A stretch of DNA of 64,000 nucleotides from Fasciolopsis buskii (lineage: Eukaryota > Platyhelminthes > Trematoda > Plagiorchiida > Fasciolidae), in contig LUCM01007373.1 in the NCBI GenBank assembly GCA_008360955.1, forward strand, positions 1 to 64,000, given 5' to 3'. A program made the translations under genes and the position numbers. The notes below the pieces were generated by a model that had not been told where the DNA came from, made no database searches, and saw nothing but the letters and a program-made list of their open reading frames with translations. The number at the start of each line of letters is the position of its first letter. The stretch's first letter is position 1. Shown here piece by piece: positions 24,701 through 34,607 of this stretch.

Positions 24701-25783
24701 GAATGGTGTGGTGGTCCTGCCTCTTGCCCATTCCATGTATAACAAGCAAGCAACAGACAAACAAACAAAATACCGTGGGGTAAAACATCGAAAAAATTTC
24801 TGATCCAATTTTCTATCGCCCGCTTTGTCCATTTATTACTAATACTATTGCTATTATTATCATGACTATTGCCATTATTATTTCATGGTCTTTGGCAAGG
24901 TGATGGCGTCAGATTCGTGACGAATATATATATATATATATATCACAAAATGGGCACAGGTCTCAACGCTGACCGGGGACTGTAACTAAAGTTATCAAAT
25001 TCGGCAATGTTTTGAATTAACCACGATTCGGATAACAAAATCAATAGAAATGTCTGCATAAGCACTGGAACTCTTAGTAGGTGGAATCGCAGAATCCATC
25101 GATTACCACTCCACTCCCCAAGGTCAGCGCTCAAAGCAGTTAGAGGGATTTATAAACATCAGTCAAGATATTAAAGTCTATTTGTGATCTGACTAAACGA
25201 GGATCGTACAGTTGTCAGCATTAAGGAAAAGGAGACAGAGGGAGGATAGATGAGAATCGTGGGCTCCACTTGCATTATTTATATTCCACTCGACGCATCG
25301 ACAGTGGTTTATTTCTTTCGCCAACAATTTAGCATTTTACTATACATATTAAATAACCATTAAATTGTAGCCGGTGAACATGGCTACCCGGTGAACGTCT
25401 CGGATATGCATGGATTCTTCTACGCATGGGGACCTTCATTCTTGAGCAACGCAACCGCGGAACAGGTCCACGCAATAGACGTCTACCCCCTAATCGCCGG
25501 ATTGCTGGGGATCCAACCGAGACCGAACAATGGCAGTTTGGAGCGTATCGCTCGTGCGATTCTCAAATCGGATGTAGCTGAGCGACTAATTACCACGCCC
25601 ACATGGTTTCCACGTTGGTGGGCTTGGTTTATGGGGCAGCTAAGTATGGCCTGGTTATCCGTCGGTTTCATACTGTGGGTTGTGCTGTTTGCCTTGTTGC
25701 TGACGTCAATCTACGTGCAAGGACGTTATATCCGAGTGGCAGCCATTCCGGACCCCGGCAGATGGAGTGAAGAAAAAAATTGA
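11769..25783 (+). CDS. ENPP-family ectonucleotide pyrophosphatase/phosphodiesterase, three exons
   Basis: The spliced product (11769-12774, 17178-17357, 25371-25783) is 532 residues. Seen directly: a short cytosolic tail, a membrane helix at about 24-47, the NPP catalytic domain with SMDGFRHDY (Asp79), YPTLTMPNHESLITGL (nucleophile Thr122), EPNRAGHMYGP (His256), STHGMTEV (His300) and GEHGY (His399), then a second helix at about 486-511 and a basic tail. Known of the family: NPPs use two zinc ions and a threonine to cleave phosphodiester or pyrophosphate bonds of extracellular nucleotides or phospholipids. Odd: the zinc-binding Asp of the EPD-x-x-GH motif is Asn252, and the Asp of the S-DHG motif is Thr299, so two ligands are lost while the frame and the rest of the domain are kept. 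Possible N-glycosylation sites are Asn159, Asn390, Asn404, Asn422 and Asn449. The start Met follows an apparent acceptor; an in-frame ATG at 11721 would add 16 residues. The length fits ENPP4/5/6-type members, but I cannot assign an orthologue. Confidence 0.9.
12775..17177 (+). other. ENPP-family gene, intron 1
   Basis: A 4.4 kb intron from GTAAGG to tttcag. Its only recognisable content is a tRNA-derived SINE (15945-16225). Several frames of 60-97 codons (for example 15520-15798 and 16340-16633) have no recognised domain. Confidence 0.8.
15945..16225 (+). mobile_element. tRNA-derived SINE, copy 1
   Basis: Contains a pol III A-box-like stretch (gtaacgtaatggctaaggcg, from 16013) and a B-box-like stretch (gttcggattcgcgtcccag, from about 16058), followed by the family body with cactgctgatgattcccaac and a tail region tttatggtgatttgagcgatg. 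It matches 22225-22580 and 53764-54095, both of which are inverted. Similarity begins before the A-box, at the shared text caaaccgttcagagcctgcc, so the unit is larger than the tRNA-like head. The 3' ends of two further copies form the inverted repeat at 22590-22792. Confidence 0.75.
17178..17357 (+). CDS. ENPP-family gene, exon 2
   Basis: 180 bases, phase 1 in and phase 1 out, from tttcag| to GACG|GTAAGC. It encodes about residues 336-395, including the segment RMPPIVVIPDQGW that is typical of NPP catalytic domains between the DHGM motif and the final metal-binding histidine. The preceding stretch HMKVYRSDDVP matches the family's conserved KVY...DIP region. Confidence 0.92.
18327..19433 (+). 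repeat. 553-bp direct tandem duplication split by one N
   Basis: Units 18327-18879 and 18881-19433 are each 553 bases, start with tctgggaaaggctttg and end with acacaaaag, and differ at about 20 positions by eye (roughly 96% identity). The single ambiguous base (18880) sits exactly at the junction. No coding potential is recognised: the parallel 62-codon frames at 18540 and 19094 are simply the same repeat. Confidence 0.9.
21074..21607 (-). mobile_element. RTE LINE C-terminal fragment
   Basis: On the minus strand, two adjacent frames encode the RTE-clade C-terminal region: VFDHRCLRTIATSGWSDRVS (in 21607-21341), the conserved FDHRCLR motif, then after a frameshift RGWGPKDLSICWLETLKDMA (in 21337-21074), the conserved GWGP...WL-x-TL-x-DMA ending. 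The two halves meet near 21340, so the fragment is dead. Its last ~100 bp also match 41745-41860. Confidence 0.85.
22225..22580 (-). mobile_element. tRNA-derived SINE, copy 2
   Basis: Inverted copy of the SINE at 15945-16225. The reverse strand shows the same A-box (taacgtaatggctaaggcg), the B-box region, the gctgatgattcc core and the 3' body next to the tail. Beyond the 5' head it also shares sequence with 53764-54095 (tcctactgatagatgatcc-like text and gaaggctttggatatgacct), which points to a larger composite repeat. Confidence 0.75.
22590..22792. repeat. Long inverted repeat made of SINE 3' ends
   Basis: Arms 22590-22664 and 22718-22792 are 75 bases each. Their inner ~41 bases are perfectly complementary, and the outer parts carry about ten mismatches. 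The 53-base spacer holds gctgatgattcctaacaagg, part of the SINE core. The structure looks like two SINE 3' ends joined head to head and could form a strong hairpin. Confidence 0.8.
22860..24890 (+). mobile_element. Decayed RTE-clade LINE (reverse transcriptase part)
   Basis: Across frameshifts, the plus strand encodes an RTE reverse transcriptase in order: the linker with GETIKEADGTSITN (about 23100), fingers with STIVPIFKKD and HRGISLIPVASKILAS (about 23370-23470), GGFHPGRSC (about 23525), VLWNCMLKNGATEKYI and SSDVRQGCP (23645-23830), a degraded catalytic YADD as DLDYSDNVALL (about 23910-23945), and the C-terminal WLETLTDMA (about 24645). The 3' end has an ATT-rich tail at 24830-24885. Many stops and frameshifts mark it as old. 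Canonical RTE ORFs of about 1000 codons also have an N-terminal endonuclease, which is missing here. Confidence 0.85.
24924..24943. repeat. (TA)n microsatellite
   Basis: About 20 bases of alternating A and T, just beyond the RTE 3' tail. Confidence 0.8.
25371..25783 (+). CDS. ENPP-family gene, exon 3 (terminal)
   Basis: Starts after attgtag with phase 1, completing Ala396, and ends at TGA 25781-25783. It encodes GEHGY with the metal ligand His399, the conserved WGPSF and IDVYPLIAGLLGIQPRPNNG segments that close the NPP domain, a Trp-rich juxtamembrane stretch, a C-terminal membrane helix (about 486-511) and a short tail. I found no clear AATAAA signal in the next 200 bases. Confidence 0.92.
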
Positions 25784-26309
25784 CGCTCGATGGAACTAGC
25801 CACAGTCCACGCGCTTTGCCGGGAAAGGCATACAAGCGTTCATCAGAATTTATAAACGATTTTTTATGCTTTTATTGATTCGATAATCATTTTAGCTGCA
25901 ATTAATCGTCCACTCAATTGTTCACATTAATTTTAAACCAATCAAATACACAGAAATGCATGTACATCTAACCAACTGAAGCAACGAATCCGCTAAGCAA
26001 TCCCCTTGTAGGAACGTCTTGGGAAAAGCTCTTAAAGTCCCCAAACAGCAACACACCACTTTAGGGATTAGATTAACCTAGGTGGTCACTCAATCGGTTG
26101 GCATTTGATCTTTGCAAAGAATTTTGACTGCAGTATTTCCGGTAGTTTTCTAGCCATGACGCATGGTGTGCTGGCTTCCACGCATGGTTTTTTGCCCCAC
26201 TCACTGTCTCCAGATCAATAACAATCTAACTTCTAACCGGCATAACAAAATAATAGTTTGAAGTATTAGAGGAATATTTTTCTTACCAACATTTTTATAA
26301 GCCCGCTCT
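25784..26309. other. ENPP 3' flank
   Basis: AT-rich 3' UTR and intergenic sequence with no coding signal. No exact AATAAA polyadenylation signal is visible here. Confidence 0.4.
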
Positions 26310-27215
26310 CGCGAAAGCACTTTCATTAAACGTCAGAGAATGGCGGTCATAGAAGAGACAGCTAAATAGAAAAGGCCCAAGAATGTAACGTGGCAAGTAA
26401 CTTCAAGCAGTTGACATCCGTGGTTTTTAACTGTTATTCCTTGAGGCACATTAAATGAATCACCTCGATATTCCGCTAGACGTTTCTTGATGATGGAGTT
26501 GAATTCGCTGAAGGTTTCTGTGAGAATGAAGTACAAGGTTATGCCGTCGTAGGTACTGTATCGATTGCCTTGGCTTAAGATGAACCGCATTCGCTCGTCG
26601 ATCGATCGGCGGATTATCAAAAATGATGCCATCTTCAACATTCGACTGGCTTTCCCACCATTAACTGGAACATATCTCGAGAAAATTGCTGAAATGAGAC
26701 TAAGTCAACTATGGACGCTATTCCTTCCTTGATCAGCCACTGCGCAAATTCTGCTCGTTTATCTCTTACAACAGGTCGGTTACGTTCCATTGGTTGTACG
26801 ATCAAATTTATCTCACATAAGCATGTCCATCTAACAAGTGGTTGGTTGATGACGTACTAATAACTGCATCAGGTACTCTACCTACTATTTTTTACATTTT
26901 CAGTTGAACTAAACAAAACTTAGAATTGTCATCCATTGCCATAAACAAAGCTTTTAAATAATTGTTATCAAATTTCCGAGGAGTATTTCCGCGCTTCAGG
27001 GTTCTTCTATGGCCCGATTTAGCAGTAATCCGGCAAATTTTGGTCCTTATTCCTGTAGTCCGAGCAAGATCGTTCAAATTGCCGCCATTCCGAGCACGTT
27101 CAACAATATGCCTTCCGTCGTTGTATGATTACATATTCTTAGCTTTTTCACGTCAATCATTTCCATCACGATGCCCCTTGCTGGCAAAAGCTCACCAACA
27201 GGGGCGTACAGACCC
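26310..27215 (-). pseudogene. DDE transposase remnant (IS630/Tc1-like DNA transposon)
   Basis: The minus strand from about 27180 encodes an N-terminal helix-turn-helix segment, GRHIVERARNGGNLNDLART followed by TLKRGNTPRKFDN. After a frameshifted gap, 26660-26333 carries the end of the catalytic domain: IIFDNPPIDRRANAV in one frame (the D of the usual DNA-x-x-H segment) and FNSIIKKRLAEYRG with VPQGITVKNHGCQLLE in the next. This order matches DDE-superfamily endonucleases of the Tc1/IS630 type. The middle of the domain is missing and frames shift at least twice, so it is inactive. I did not find terminal inverted repeats. Confidence 0.65.
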
Positions 27216-29339
27216 GGTAACCACGTAACGAATCGATGCGAACTTGGCTTTGTTTTTCCTTAAGGTTGAAGTTATCCAACGGTTGCTAGACCCTGAGATC
27301 GAATAGATGAACCGTTATGGTAGTAGGATGAGCACTCCTCTTTTGAAAAACAAGGTGTCATTTGCTGACTTGATAATAATACAGTTCGGGCATTTTTTTA
27401 AGTATCATGCTTCATGGTTAAGTAATCACAGGAAACATCGCATATTTCAATGTCACTCTCAGAACACGTAGTTGTACTCAGCGAAGACGAAGAAAAGGAA
27501 TATTCCACGATATGTGACAACGTGGTAACTGTACTACAAAGTTCATATTCCATATAGCAATGCACATATAAACTAAGATGATGAGTTTACAACTAAGATG
27601 TGTATAAATTAAGTTCCTCGAAAGCGCGTTATGGGTTCTGCAGCTATTTTTTGCTGAGGTAGTAACAAAAACCAGAGAACGTCAGTCCAAGGTTAATAAT
27701 TGTGAAAACTGAACTGAAATGAATATATTTGTAAGGAGTCACCTATCGTGGGCTTTAATTGCATTCTAACTGGGGCGCGAACCCGGGGGTAAAATGACTG
27801 TGAGTGGGGCATCATAGCCACTGGGCTATCTGGAAAAGGTCTTTGACTTACATTACAAATGCATGGTATCTTTAAAACCAATCTACTATAAGTGACCACG
27901 TGAAGAAGCTCTGCAAATTACCTGTAAACTCTACGCTGTATTTAGGCTTCTTTCAGAAGACATCACCAATGGAGCCAACTTTGATCAACGGTCAACAACT
28001 GCTTAAAACCCCTGGCTGATGGGTACTCATAATTTGATGATGGGATGCTATGAACCAGCCCAACCAGCCCGGTGTCTACAATATTCGACACAATAGTTTG
28101 TCCCAGATTAGAGCCCCAGTCGGTGAGTGGTGGTTGCGCACTGCTGATGATTCCCAATTGGAGTAAAATGTCTCCAGGATAAGCAAAGTTGTGCGGCCCA
28201 CCAAGGATAAAGGCCACACCAACGCGCCCTTAACACTGCGGGTGCTTAGTCAGTGAGCATTATCGCTGTCGTCAATGCCCAGACGTATCGTACGCGAACA
28301 GTGAATGTCTGCGCATGTGCCCCTGCGTGCACGCTGGGACCAATTAGGGTGTTGACTACTCAAACAGTTCGACATCGATCGACCTGGGGGTGGAAGAAAC
28401 GGGCGTTCCAGTTGACGTTATACGAGGGACAATTTCCTAGATGGGCTCAAGTTTCGCCTTTATGTTATCAGTTACTTATCGTATGATTGTTACTGCGACT
28501 TTCTATGAGCTCACTGGTCGTAGAAGCGGCTACTGCTATTGCCAATGAAAGTTTGGAAACTGAATCATGGTTTTATGTGATACAGTCTGACATCCATGAG
28601 GTCAGACACGTCAAAATTAGCACATGAAATTCCAACAAGCAACATTATGCATTTGCTCATTTGAAAGCAAATGATCCGCACGCAATTAAAGGTCATCTGA
28701 GTTGCAATCGACATTTCACAAAAAGAGAGACAAGCTACGGAATTTCAAAGCACTTAGACGTTTTAGGAATGGCAGTGAGCAGAAGGATGGAAACTTTCAA
28801 AAGTACCGGTGAATACTGACAACGGCCAGGGAGCGAATGAGTGCATGAGGAGAATGCTAGGGCTCACAGTTGTAAATTTAGTGCTATTAAATCTTATTGA
28901 TCCCACATAGTGGCTCCAATCTTCAACCGATCTCCATCTACAGTGCCTGATCGTGCTAACGGACATCAAATTAAGATAGTGCACTCCCATAATCTCACTG
29001 ACTGAACGCCATCTAGAGTTGCACTTGGATTGGATTGTACGGTGGTGTGTTTGGAAGGCTGAACGACAGAACTCGCTCATTTAGAATAATGAATCAATGA
29101 TTTATTTATACCAGGAAGTAGATAAAGGATGGGAACATCATTGCCTAGGCAATATGATACTGCCATTAAAGAGAAACGGAACCATAATCCAGACAGTTGG
29201 TAAAGAGAATGGCTCAGCGGCTGAGTGCTGTTAGGCCATCAAGGCGTAGATCATGAATCCCTCCCTGTTCTTCATTTAGATCGCACAATATGTTCATCAA
29301 ACCGTGAAGGTAACTCCTGATACGAGGGAATTTATTTTC
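27216..29339. other. Intergenic with tRNA-like SINE pieces
   Basis: No gene is recognised. tRNA-like segments are visible at about 27760-27850 (minus strand, with tagcccagtggctatgatgcc as A-box and gggttcgcgccccag as B-box), at 28080-28210 (plus, sharing cactgctgatgattccca with the SINEs above) and at 29206-29290 (plus, ggctcagcggctgagtgctg and tagatcatgaatccc). They lack the length and pairing of real tRNA genes. Confidence 0.5.
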
Positions 29340-29603
29340 AATATCTGAGCTCACGCGTTCATACGTATGGTTTTGAGTAACATATAGTAGATATGGAACT
29401 GTAGTTCACAATGGATCAATAAATCGGCAAAAAAAATTCGTTAACTTGAAAACATGCTGACAGATGATGATCTTGGCAACACTAGGGCTAAGTACGTTAT
29501 GCGTGAATTGAGATATGAGGAAAGGGAGAAACTGGCGTAAAACGTCAAATGTGTGAACAAACAAGCAAGCATCAAAGATCACCTGCGAACGGAACTCTAA
29601 CAA
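29340..29603 (-). repeat. Repeat arm flanking a PLE (left, inverted)
   Basis: Read on the minus strand, this segment resembles 31656-32010 on the plus strand: both carry catgttttcaagttaacg, then an attgatycattgtgarctacag stretch followed by tccatatctact. It encodes a decayed shared peptide (HVFKLTNFF here, HVFKLTDFA there). The element family is not identified. Confidence 0.6.
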
Positions 29604-30237
29604 AACACTGTCGTGCTATGATCCAAGAATAACTGAGATTTATTATCACCAAGACAGGAAAAGGGGGGAGATTGGTCCTACTTTAGCAAAATGATTATGA
29701 AAAGAAAATGACAACTATTTTAGTTGATGATAGCAAGTTCACACACAAATCGAAGGAAAAAGACAAAACTTAGGGAGCTGTGAATAAGCTGACATAGATC
29801 CTGAGACAAATTGGTCCAAGGTATTTCGTTTTCAAGGCGATCTTTGACAGGCTTGTACTGTGAGGTCTTTAACCGGCGAGACTCTATGGGTTCCTGAAGA
29901 TACATAAGAAAACTGTACCTTCAAGCCCAGTACTCAACTTACCACGCAACAGCCCAGCGGATTGGAGAAACTCTCGAACCTGTATGCAAGTTGCTAATGG
30001 AGTATGGCGCTAAAAGTTTATTCACCTTCGTGAAAATGGCAAAAGACCAAGATCTATCTGACAAGAAAATAGTTTTCTCTGGCTGCAGAATTCAAATTCA
30101 CAAACGTTTTGTCGACAGAAACAATAGATTTGATTTTACAGTATTTCGTAATGATATCAAAATGGGCTTTTCCAATGGCAAAATTTGAAAAATTGACATT
30201 TGTATCCATTGAGTGCACAATCTCTATACAATCGGAA
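29604..30237. other. Unassigned stretch before PLE
   Basis: Contains a 65-codon plus frame (29991-30188) with no recognised domain. It may be a degraded 5' part of the PLE that follows, but I see no RT motif in it. Confidence 0.3.
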
Positions 30238-30270
30238 ATAATATATATATATATATATAGTATATATATA
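30238..30270. repeat. (TA)n microsatellite
   Basis: About 33 bases of alternating A and T with one G break. Confidence 0.85.
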
Positions 30271-31503
30271 CTCCATTAGCAACTTGCATACAGGTTTGAG
30301 ATAGAACAGCAATGTCTAAGGACGATATAATGCATTTGATAGAATTGTGCATGGAAACATACCTACAGTTCAATGGGACGGTATATAAATAGATAAGAGG
30401 AACGCCCATGGGATCACCACTATCAGGCTTGTTAGCAGATGCATTCGAGGCATTCGAAACAAACCGCCCACGCTTATGGATCCGATATGTTGATGATACA
30501 CTTTTTGTGTTAGAAAAAAACAGAAATGGACCAATTCATCAACACCTTAAACGCGAATATGTGCCGCAGCATCAAATTCACCATATCGAGAAAACGAAAA
30601 TAGAACTTCGTCCTCTTACGTTTCTCACGTACTAATATGAAGGCACCAAACGGAAGCCATATGGGAAACCCGTCTACAGATATAACGCGACGACCACAGG
30701 ACCGCATACTCCATTTAAAAACCAAGCCCATCAAAGCCACTCTAAAGACATGTGTGCTACCCTGTTCATCATCGAGTCGACACACCTCCAGTACCATCAG
30801 CACCATACGGAACAAGGGCATCTAAGTTGTTCACGTATTTGCCGGTCAATGGATATCCAAATTCTTTTATCAACGCTTTTCTTTAACGCAGAAGGCAGAG
30901 TGCAAACAACTAAAGGAGGACCAGATCGATCGTGGTACTTCTATCCATACAACGGGGAGTAATACGAAGCGGTCGACGCATCCCTACGTCCTACTAGATA
31001 CTAAAACCGAATCAAGAGCCCACACAAATCCCGAGAACCCGGACCAACTCTGAATAACCCTTTCTAAAATTCAACGAAAAAATCGCGTCGACCAGTCACT
31101 ACCAGTCAGGGGTAGAGATTTATGCCATTCATGCCTCGATGTACAACAGTATGTCGGTGAGGACAAGCAAACAATTACGCACCACACTTGCACAACATAG
31201 CTTAGCCCTATCACGCGCTGGACTGCCACACTGGCAAGAGTACGAACACCTGTGCCAACAAAATCGGCCATGAACAACACTCAACATCGACGCAAACTAG
31301 TCACCAGGCAAACAAGAAAGGTGATCGACTATTCTTTGAAGCTCCACTCGAACTAACTCGTTCAATGCAATGTCGAATTCGACAAACATTTACGTTCACT
31401 CGTACCAAGACGATGCGAATAGAGGAGACAAACCAGACGACTGCACAAAAACCGAGCGACACTAGCGACTCCTTTCAACTCACTTGTTGGCCATTCACAT
31501 TTG

Positions 31504-31533
31504 ACTACGAGTCCTAGTTTGGGTCGAAACGTC
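31504..31533 (+). ncRNA. Degenerate hammerhead-ribozyme-like motif in PLE end
   Basis: The string ctacgagtcc, a loop tagttt, then gggtcgaaac resembles a hammerhead core: CUGACGA with one G missing, a short stem II (GUCC with GG-x-UC) and the invariant GAAAC, followed by GUC. The same order recurs at 37103-37133. Hammerhead motifs are known in the terminal repeats of Penelope-like elements. The missing core G makes self-cleavage unlikely here. Confidence 0.45.
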
Positions 31534-31569
31534 ACGATAAACGCATTAACTCAGTGTACGCCTTCTCAA

Positions 31570-31608
<39 letters not shown>
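31570..31608. repeat. (CT)n(TA)n microsatellite at PLE 3' terminus
   Basis: About 20 bases of CT repeats followed by TA repeats, directly after the PLE text cgccttctcaac. Confidence 0.85.
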
Positions 31609-31655
31609 ACAGGACGGAGTTGCAGTTGCATCCTCTCTAATCGACGCATGCTGGC

Positions 31656-32010
31656 GAAATTCGAACGTGGTTCATAAATGCAGCGCCATCAGGAATTTAA
31701 GGATGCATGCAGACTTTATGAATGATACGTGCAAACGTTGTTCTCCTACTCGCAAGAAATTATCTCTCCGTATTTTCCCTAGGCGGTTCCCGATCCTCGT
31801 GTTTTTTTCGTTTTGTCTTTTAACATGTCTAACTTTCTACAGCTGCCCATTTCTTCCCTTTAATCTCACAAAGTATTTCATTCTAGTGTTTTTTAACCAG
31901 ACAACTTTCTTTCATCATGTTTTCAAGTTAACGGACTTTGCTATCGATTTATTGATTCATTGTGAGCTACAGCTCCATATCTACTGTTTATTACTGAAAA
32001 ATGTATAAGT
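31656..32010 (+). repeat. Repeat arm flanking a PLE (right)
   Basis: Partner of the inverted segment at 29340-29603. It carries a 113-codon frame (31667-32008) that is Phe- and Leu-rich because of T-rich DNA; I treat it as repeat debris, not a membrane protein gene. Confidence 0.55.
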
Positions 32011-34600
32011 AAAAGTCTGAGGTGATATATCAAAAAGGAAGTTCTCCGTGTTAGAATCCATTTCGGTTTTCTAGCTCATTGTCCATTTTTACCAGATGAA
32101 TGGTGTATACCGTGAACACGACAGCAAGACAGTTTTATTAAAAGCTAATCAGCAATCTGATTAATGTTCCCCTATCCAAAAACCGGAGATACAACTTTGC
32201 TTCTGGAAAAACTCCGCTACACTGACAGTTATGGTTCCCAGAGGACCAATCAACCAGAGTCATTTAATCGTGTTTCCATTTGCGCATGGACGAGTGGTTC
32301 CATCATCGTCGACACATCCATTATGGACAAGAACATTACAACTTCAACAAGACTTGGTCTTGGTTTCAACGACGTGAACAAAGTGTATTAATAGTAACAA
32401 ATCGCAAAATAAGGACATATCATTATACCGAAATGCACTAAATCATATTAGCAGTGTGGAAATGGGTGGAAAAAAGGAAGAAAAGAGAACGAGGAAAAAT
32501 GACAATCAAGTATAAACTGTTGTTGTCTGAACAAAGTAGTTAGGAAATGAATTCGATACCAGTCGCAATTGGGTCTGTTTCGAAAAGAATGTATAGCAAC
32601 GGTTTAGTTTCAGACGGGTTCACTGAGTGCCTGGAAAACGATAGAACGAGTAGACAGAATCAGTGGAATCGTAAATAAATTACAAAAAATCGCCACCGAT
32701 CAACTGATATGAAATGTACTTCAATATGAGAACGCTTTGAGGATTTTTATGAAGAGATTCACAATTTAGCATCGAAATCCCGATGATAAATGAGAACGGA
32801 AACAAAGCTATGCAATGATCAGCAACGCAAATCAACCAAGCAACAAGTCAGGCTCACATATGGGACGAAAGAAAACGCGCGTTCCGCTAAACTGCCGAAG
32901 CATACGGGCCAGTTGGGAACCATTCACTCCGGAACCACACTGAACAAAGAGAAAAACATTCACCACGGACTTTTAACGGGGGCACAAAGTGCAGCTACAT
33001 CTAAGAAGCAGTGGAATGTCGGTGATAAAATTTCCCGAAATCCGGTGGCACGAAAAGCTTAGTGAAATCACATGAATGACAAGTGATGCCGGACTCTGGT
33101 TGACTTTAGGCGTTAGGGCAGGTTGAGGATTGTCGTTTCAAAGCACTTTTCAAATAAAAAACGAAAGTGCATTGATTTTCGTGACATGTTCACGGGTAAC
33201 CGAGGGCGTCTCTCGAATTGGAGACCAGAGGAGCCCGAGAGACGGGAGAGAATCAGTCAATGAGATTCGACACGAATTAACCCATACATACTGTCTGACT
33301 GTGAGTGATGTAATGAATGCTTTCCGGCAGTTCTTGCTAAGGTAAGCAGACGAGGTTAGACCAGAAAGGAGAGAACCGACTGAAATCACTAGAGCGAATG
33401 ACACGGATCTACCAACTTTCAACAATGTCCTGTGCCAGGAAACTGGCAAACGAGGAAACAACGATTGTTTGCAAACGGTCGAGGCTGAACTCAGAAATTA
33501 TCATGGAAAGTAGACTAACAAGCGATACCACTACTCATTTACTTTTAGTCAGCTGCACAATGACCATAAAATGGAGCATTACATCCGCGACACGATTTGG
33601 GGTCACAATGTTTCTACACGAGGGAGAAATCATCATCCAGATGTAGAAAAGACGCTTAAGTTCCATTGTGACGAGAACATATGCCGCACTATCCAAAAGC
33701 CATCCGGTGCCTATCGCTTCACGAGATCTGAAAAGTGATGGTTGGTGCGGAATCACGTATTCTTGTTGGACTGAAAGGATGTTACGCAGTCTGATTACGG
33801 AACATATTTCCAATCGAATTTAACTCAACTGACACCAAAATTACGGGCACCGAGGACGACTCAACAGACTAAACATCATCATCACCAACAGCTCCACAGT
33901 TATTAACGACAATATCAGGTTGACAGGGAAAGGCGCTTTGAAACATTTGCCGAGAAGAAATAGAGCTGTTAAGTTAAGAATAAGCAACAGCAACTGCACG
34001 GCGGAACTCAGCGCCGCGCGAAAATATTATGTTTACTATGGAAAGACCAAGATGATAACAATGTTAGCATACATTCACTGGCATATGTGAACAAGTAGCG
34101 ATTTTGTCTTGCGTATGAACTCTATTCAAACTGGGAAAACATCAGCCGGATAACCGAGCGAAGGAGATGTAACCATGCAACAAGAAAATCTGTAGCTTAC
34201 GAGCGATCGATCATTCTGTGAGAAGACTGTCATCTGGTGTTTTGTCTATCTCGAACCTATCCATGTTCATCACTATCTGATTCATTATGGGACTGCAAGC
34301 GTCTTTGATCGTTACAACAAAACCTGAGCCTTTGCCATGTTTGAGAAATTTCATCTCGGCCATTTGCTCTATTCTCCTTATTATTACCTGACAGTGTTGT
34401 GAAGTCGGACAACACCGCTGTCACACTGACACGGCCAATTACAAACAAAATGTCAATTCGAAGACTCGTACGATCTGCTGAAAGACCTCAAAATGACATC
34501 ATCGGACAACGAAGGATGGTTACGAGCAAAACTAGTGAATTTCTAAAACTCATACTTGGCCGGGCAGTTGTGGGTAACAAGAGCTTCAAAGAAATGGGGT
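32011..34600. other. Intergenic, no recognised gene
   Basis: Frames of 75-103 codons occur on both strands (for example 32790-33062 plus and 33150-33461 minus). They lack recognisable domains and overlap each other antisense. The stretch at 34399-34632 may be the degraded start of the PLE that follows. Confidence 0.35.
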
Positions 34601-34607
34601 TAACTGT

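Larger units (their letters stand above)
17358..25370 (+). other. ENPP-family gene, intron 2
   Basis: An 8 kb intron from GTAAGC to attgtag. It holds a 553-bp tandem duplication, an inverted RTE fragment, a SINE, a long inverted repeat, a decayed plus-strand RTE LINE and a (TA)n tract. The 86-codon frame at 20556-20816 is unrecognised. Confidence 0.8.
30300..31612 (+). mobile_element. Penelope-like retroelement, RT plus GIY-YIG (5'-truncated)
   Basis: Seen in order on the plus strand: a PLE reverse transcriptase core with IRGTPMGSPLSGLLADAFEA and the catalytic WIRYVDDTLFVLEKN (30400-30530, YVDD present); a downstream RT thumb region in shifted frames with a decayed VYR...TGR-type stretch (30650-30960); a degraded GIY-YIG nuclease with SVRTSKQLRTTLAQHSLALS and EHLCQQN (31130-31270, the YVG of the family replaced); and a 3' terminal segment with a hammerhead-like motif (31501-31546) ending in a (CT)n(TA)n tract. 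At least three frameshifts or stops make it inactive. Confidence 0.85.

Noticed and set aside
27693..27899. Possible tRNA gene on the minus strand
   Set aside because: A- and B-box-like sequences are present, but I could not draw a full cloverleaf with acceptor and anticodon stems. The layout fits a tRNA-derived SINE.
31667..32008. 113-codon hydrophobic frame resembling a membrane protein
   Set aside because: It is Phe- and Leu-rich because the DNA is T-rich, and part of it matches an inverted repeat copy at 29340-29603 with stops.
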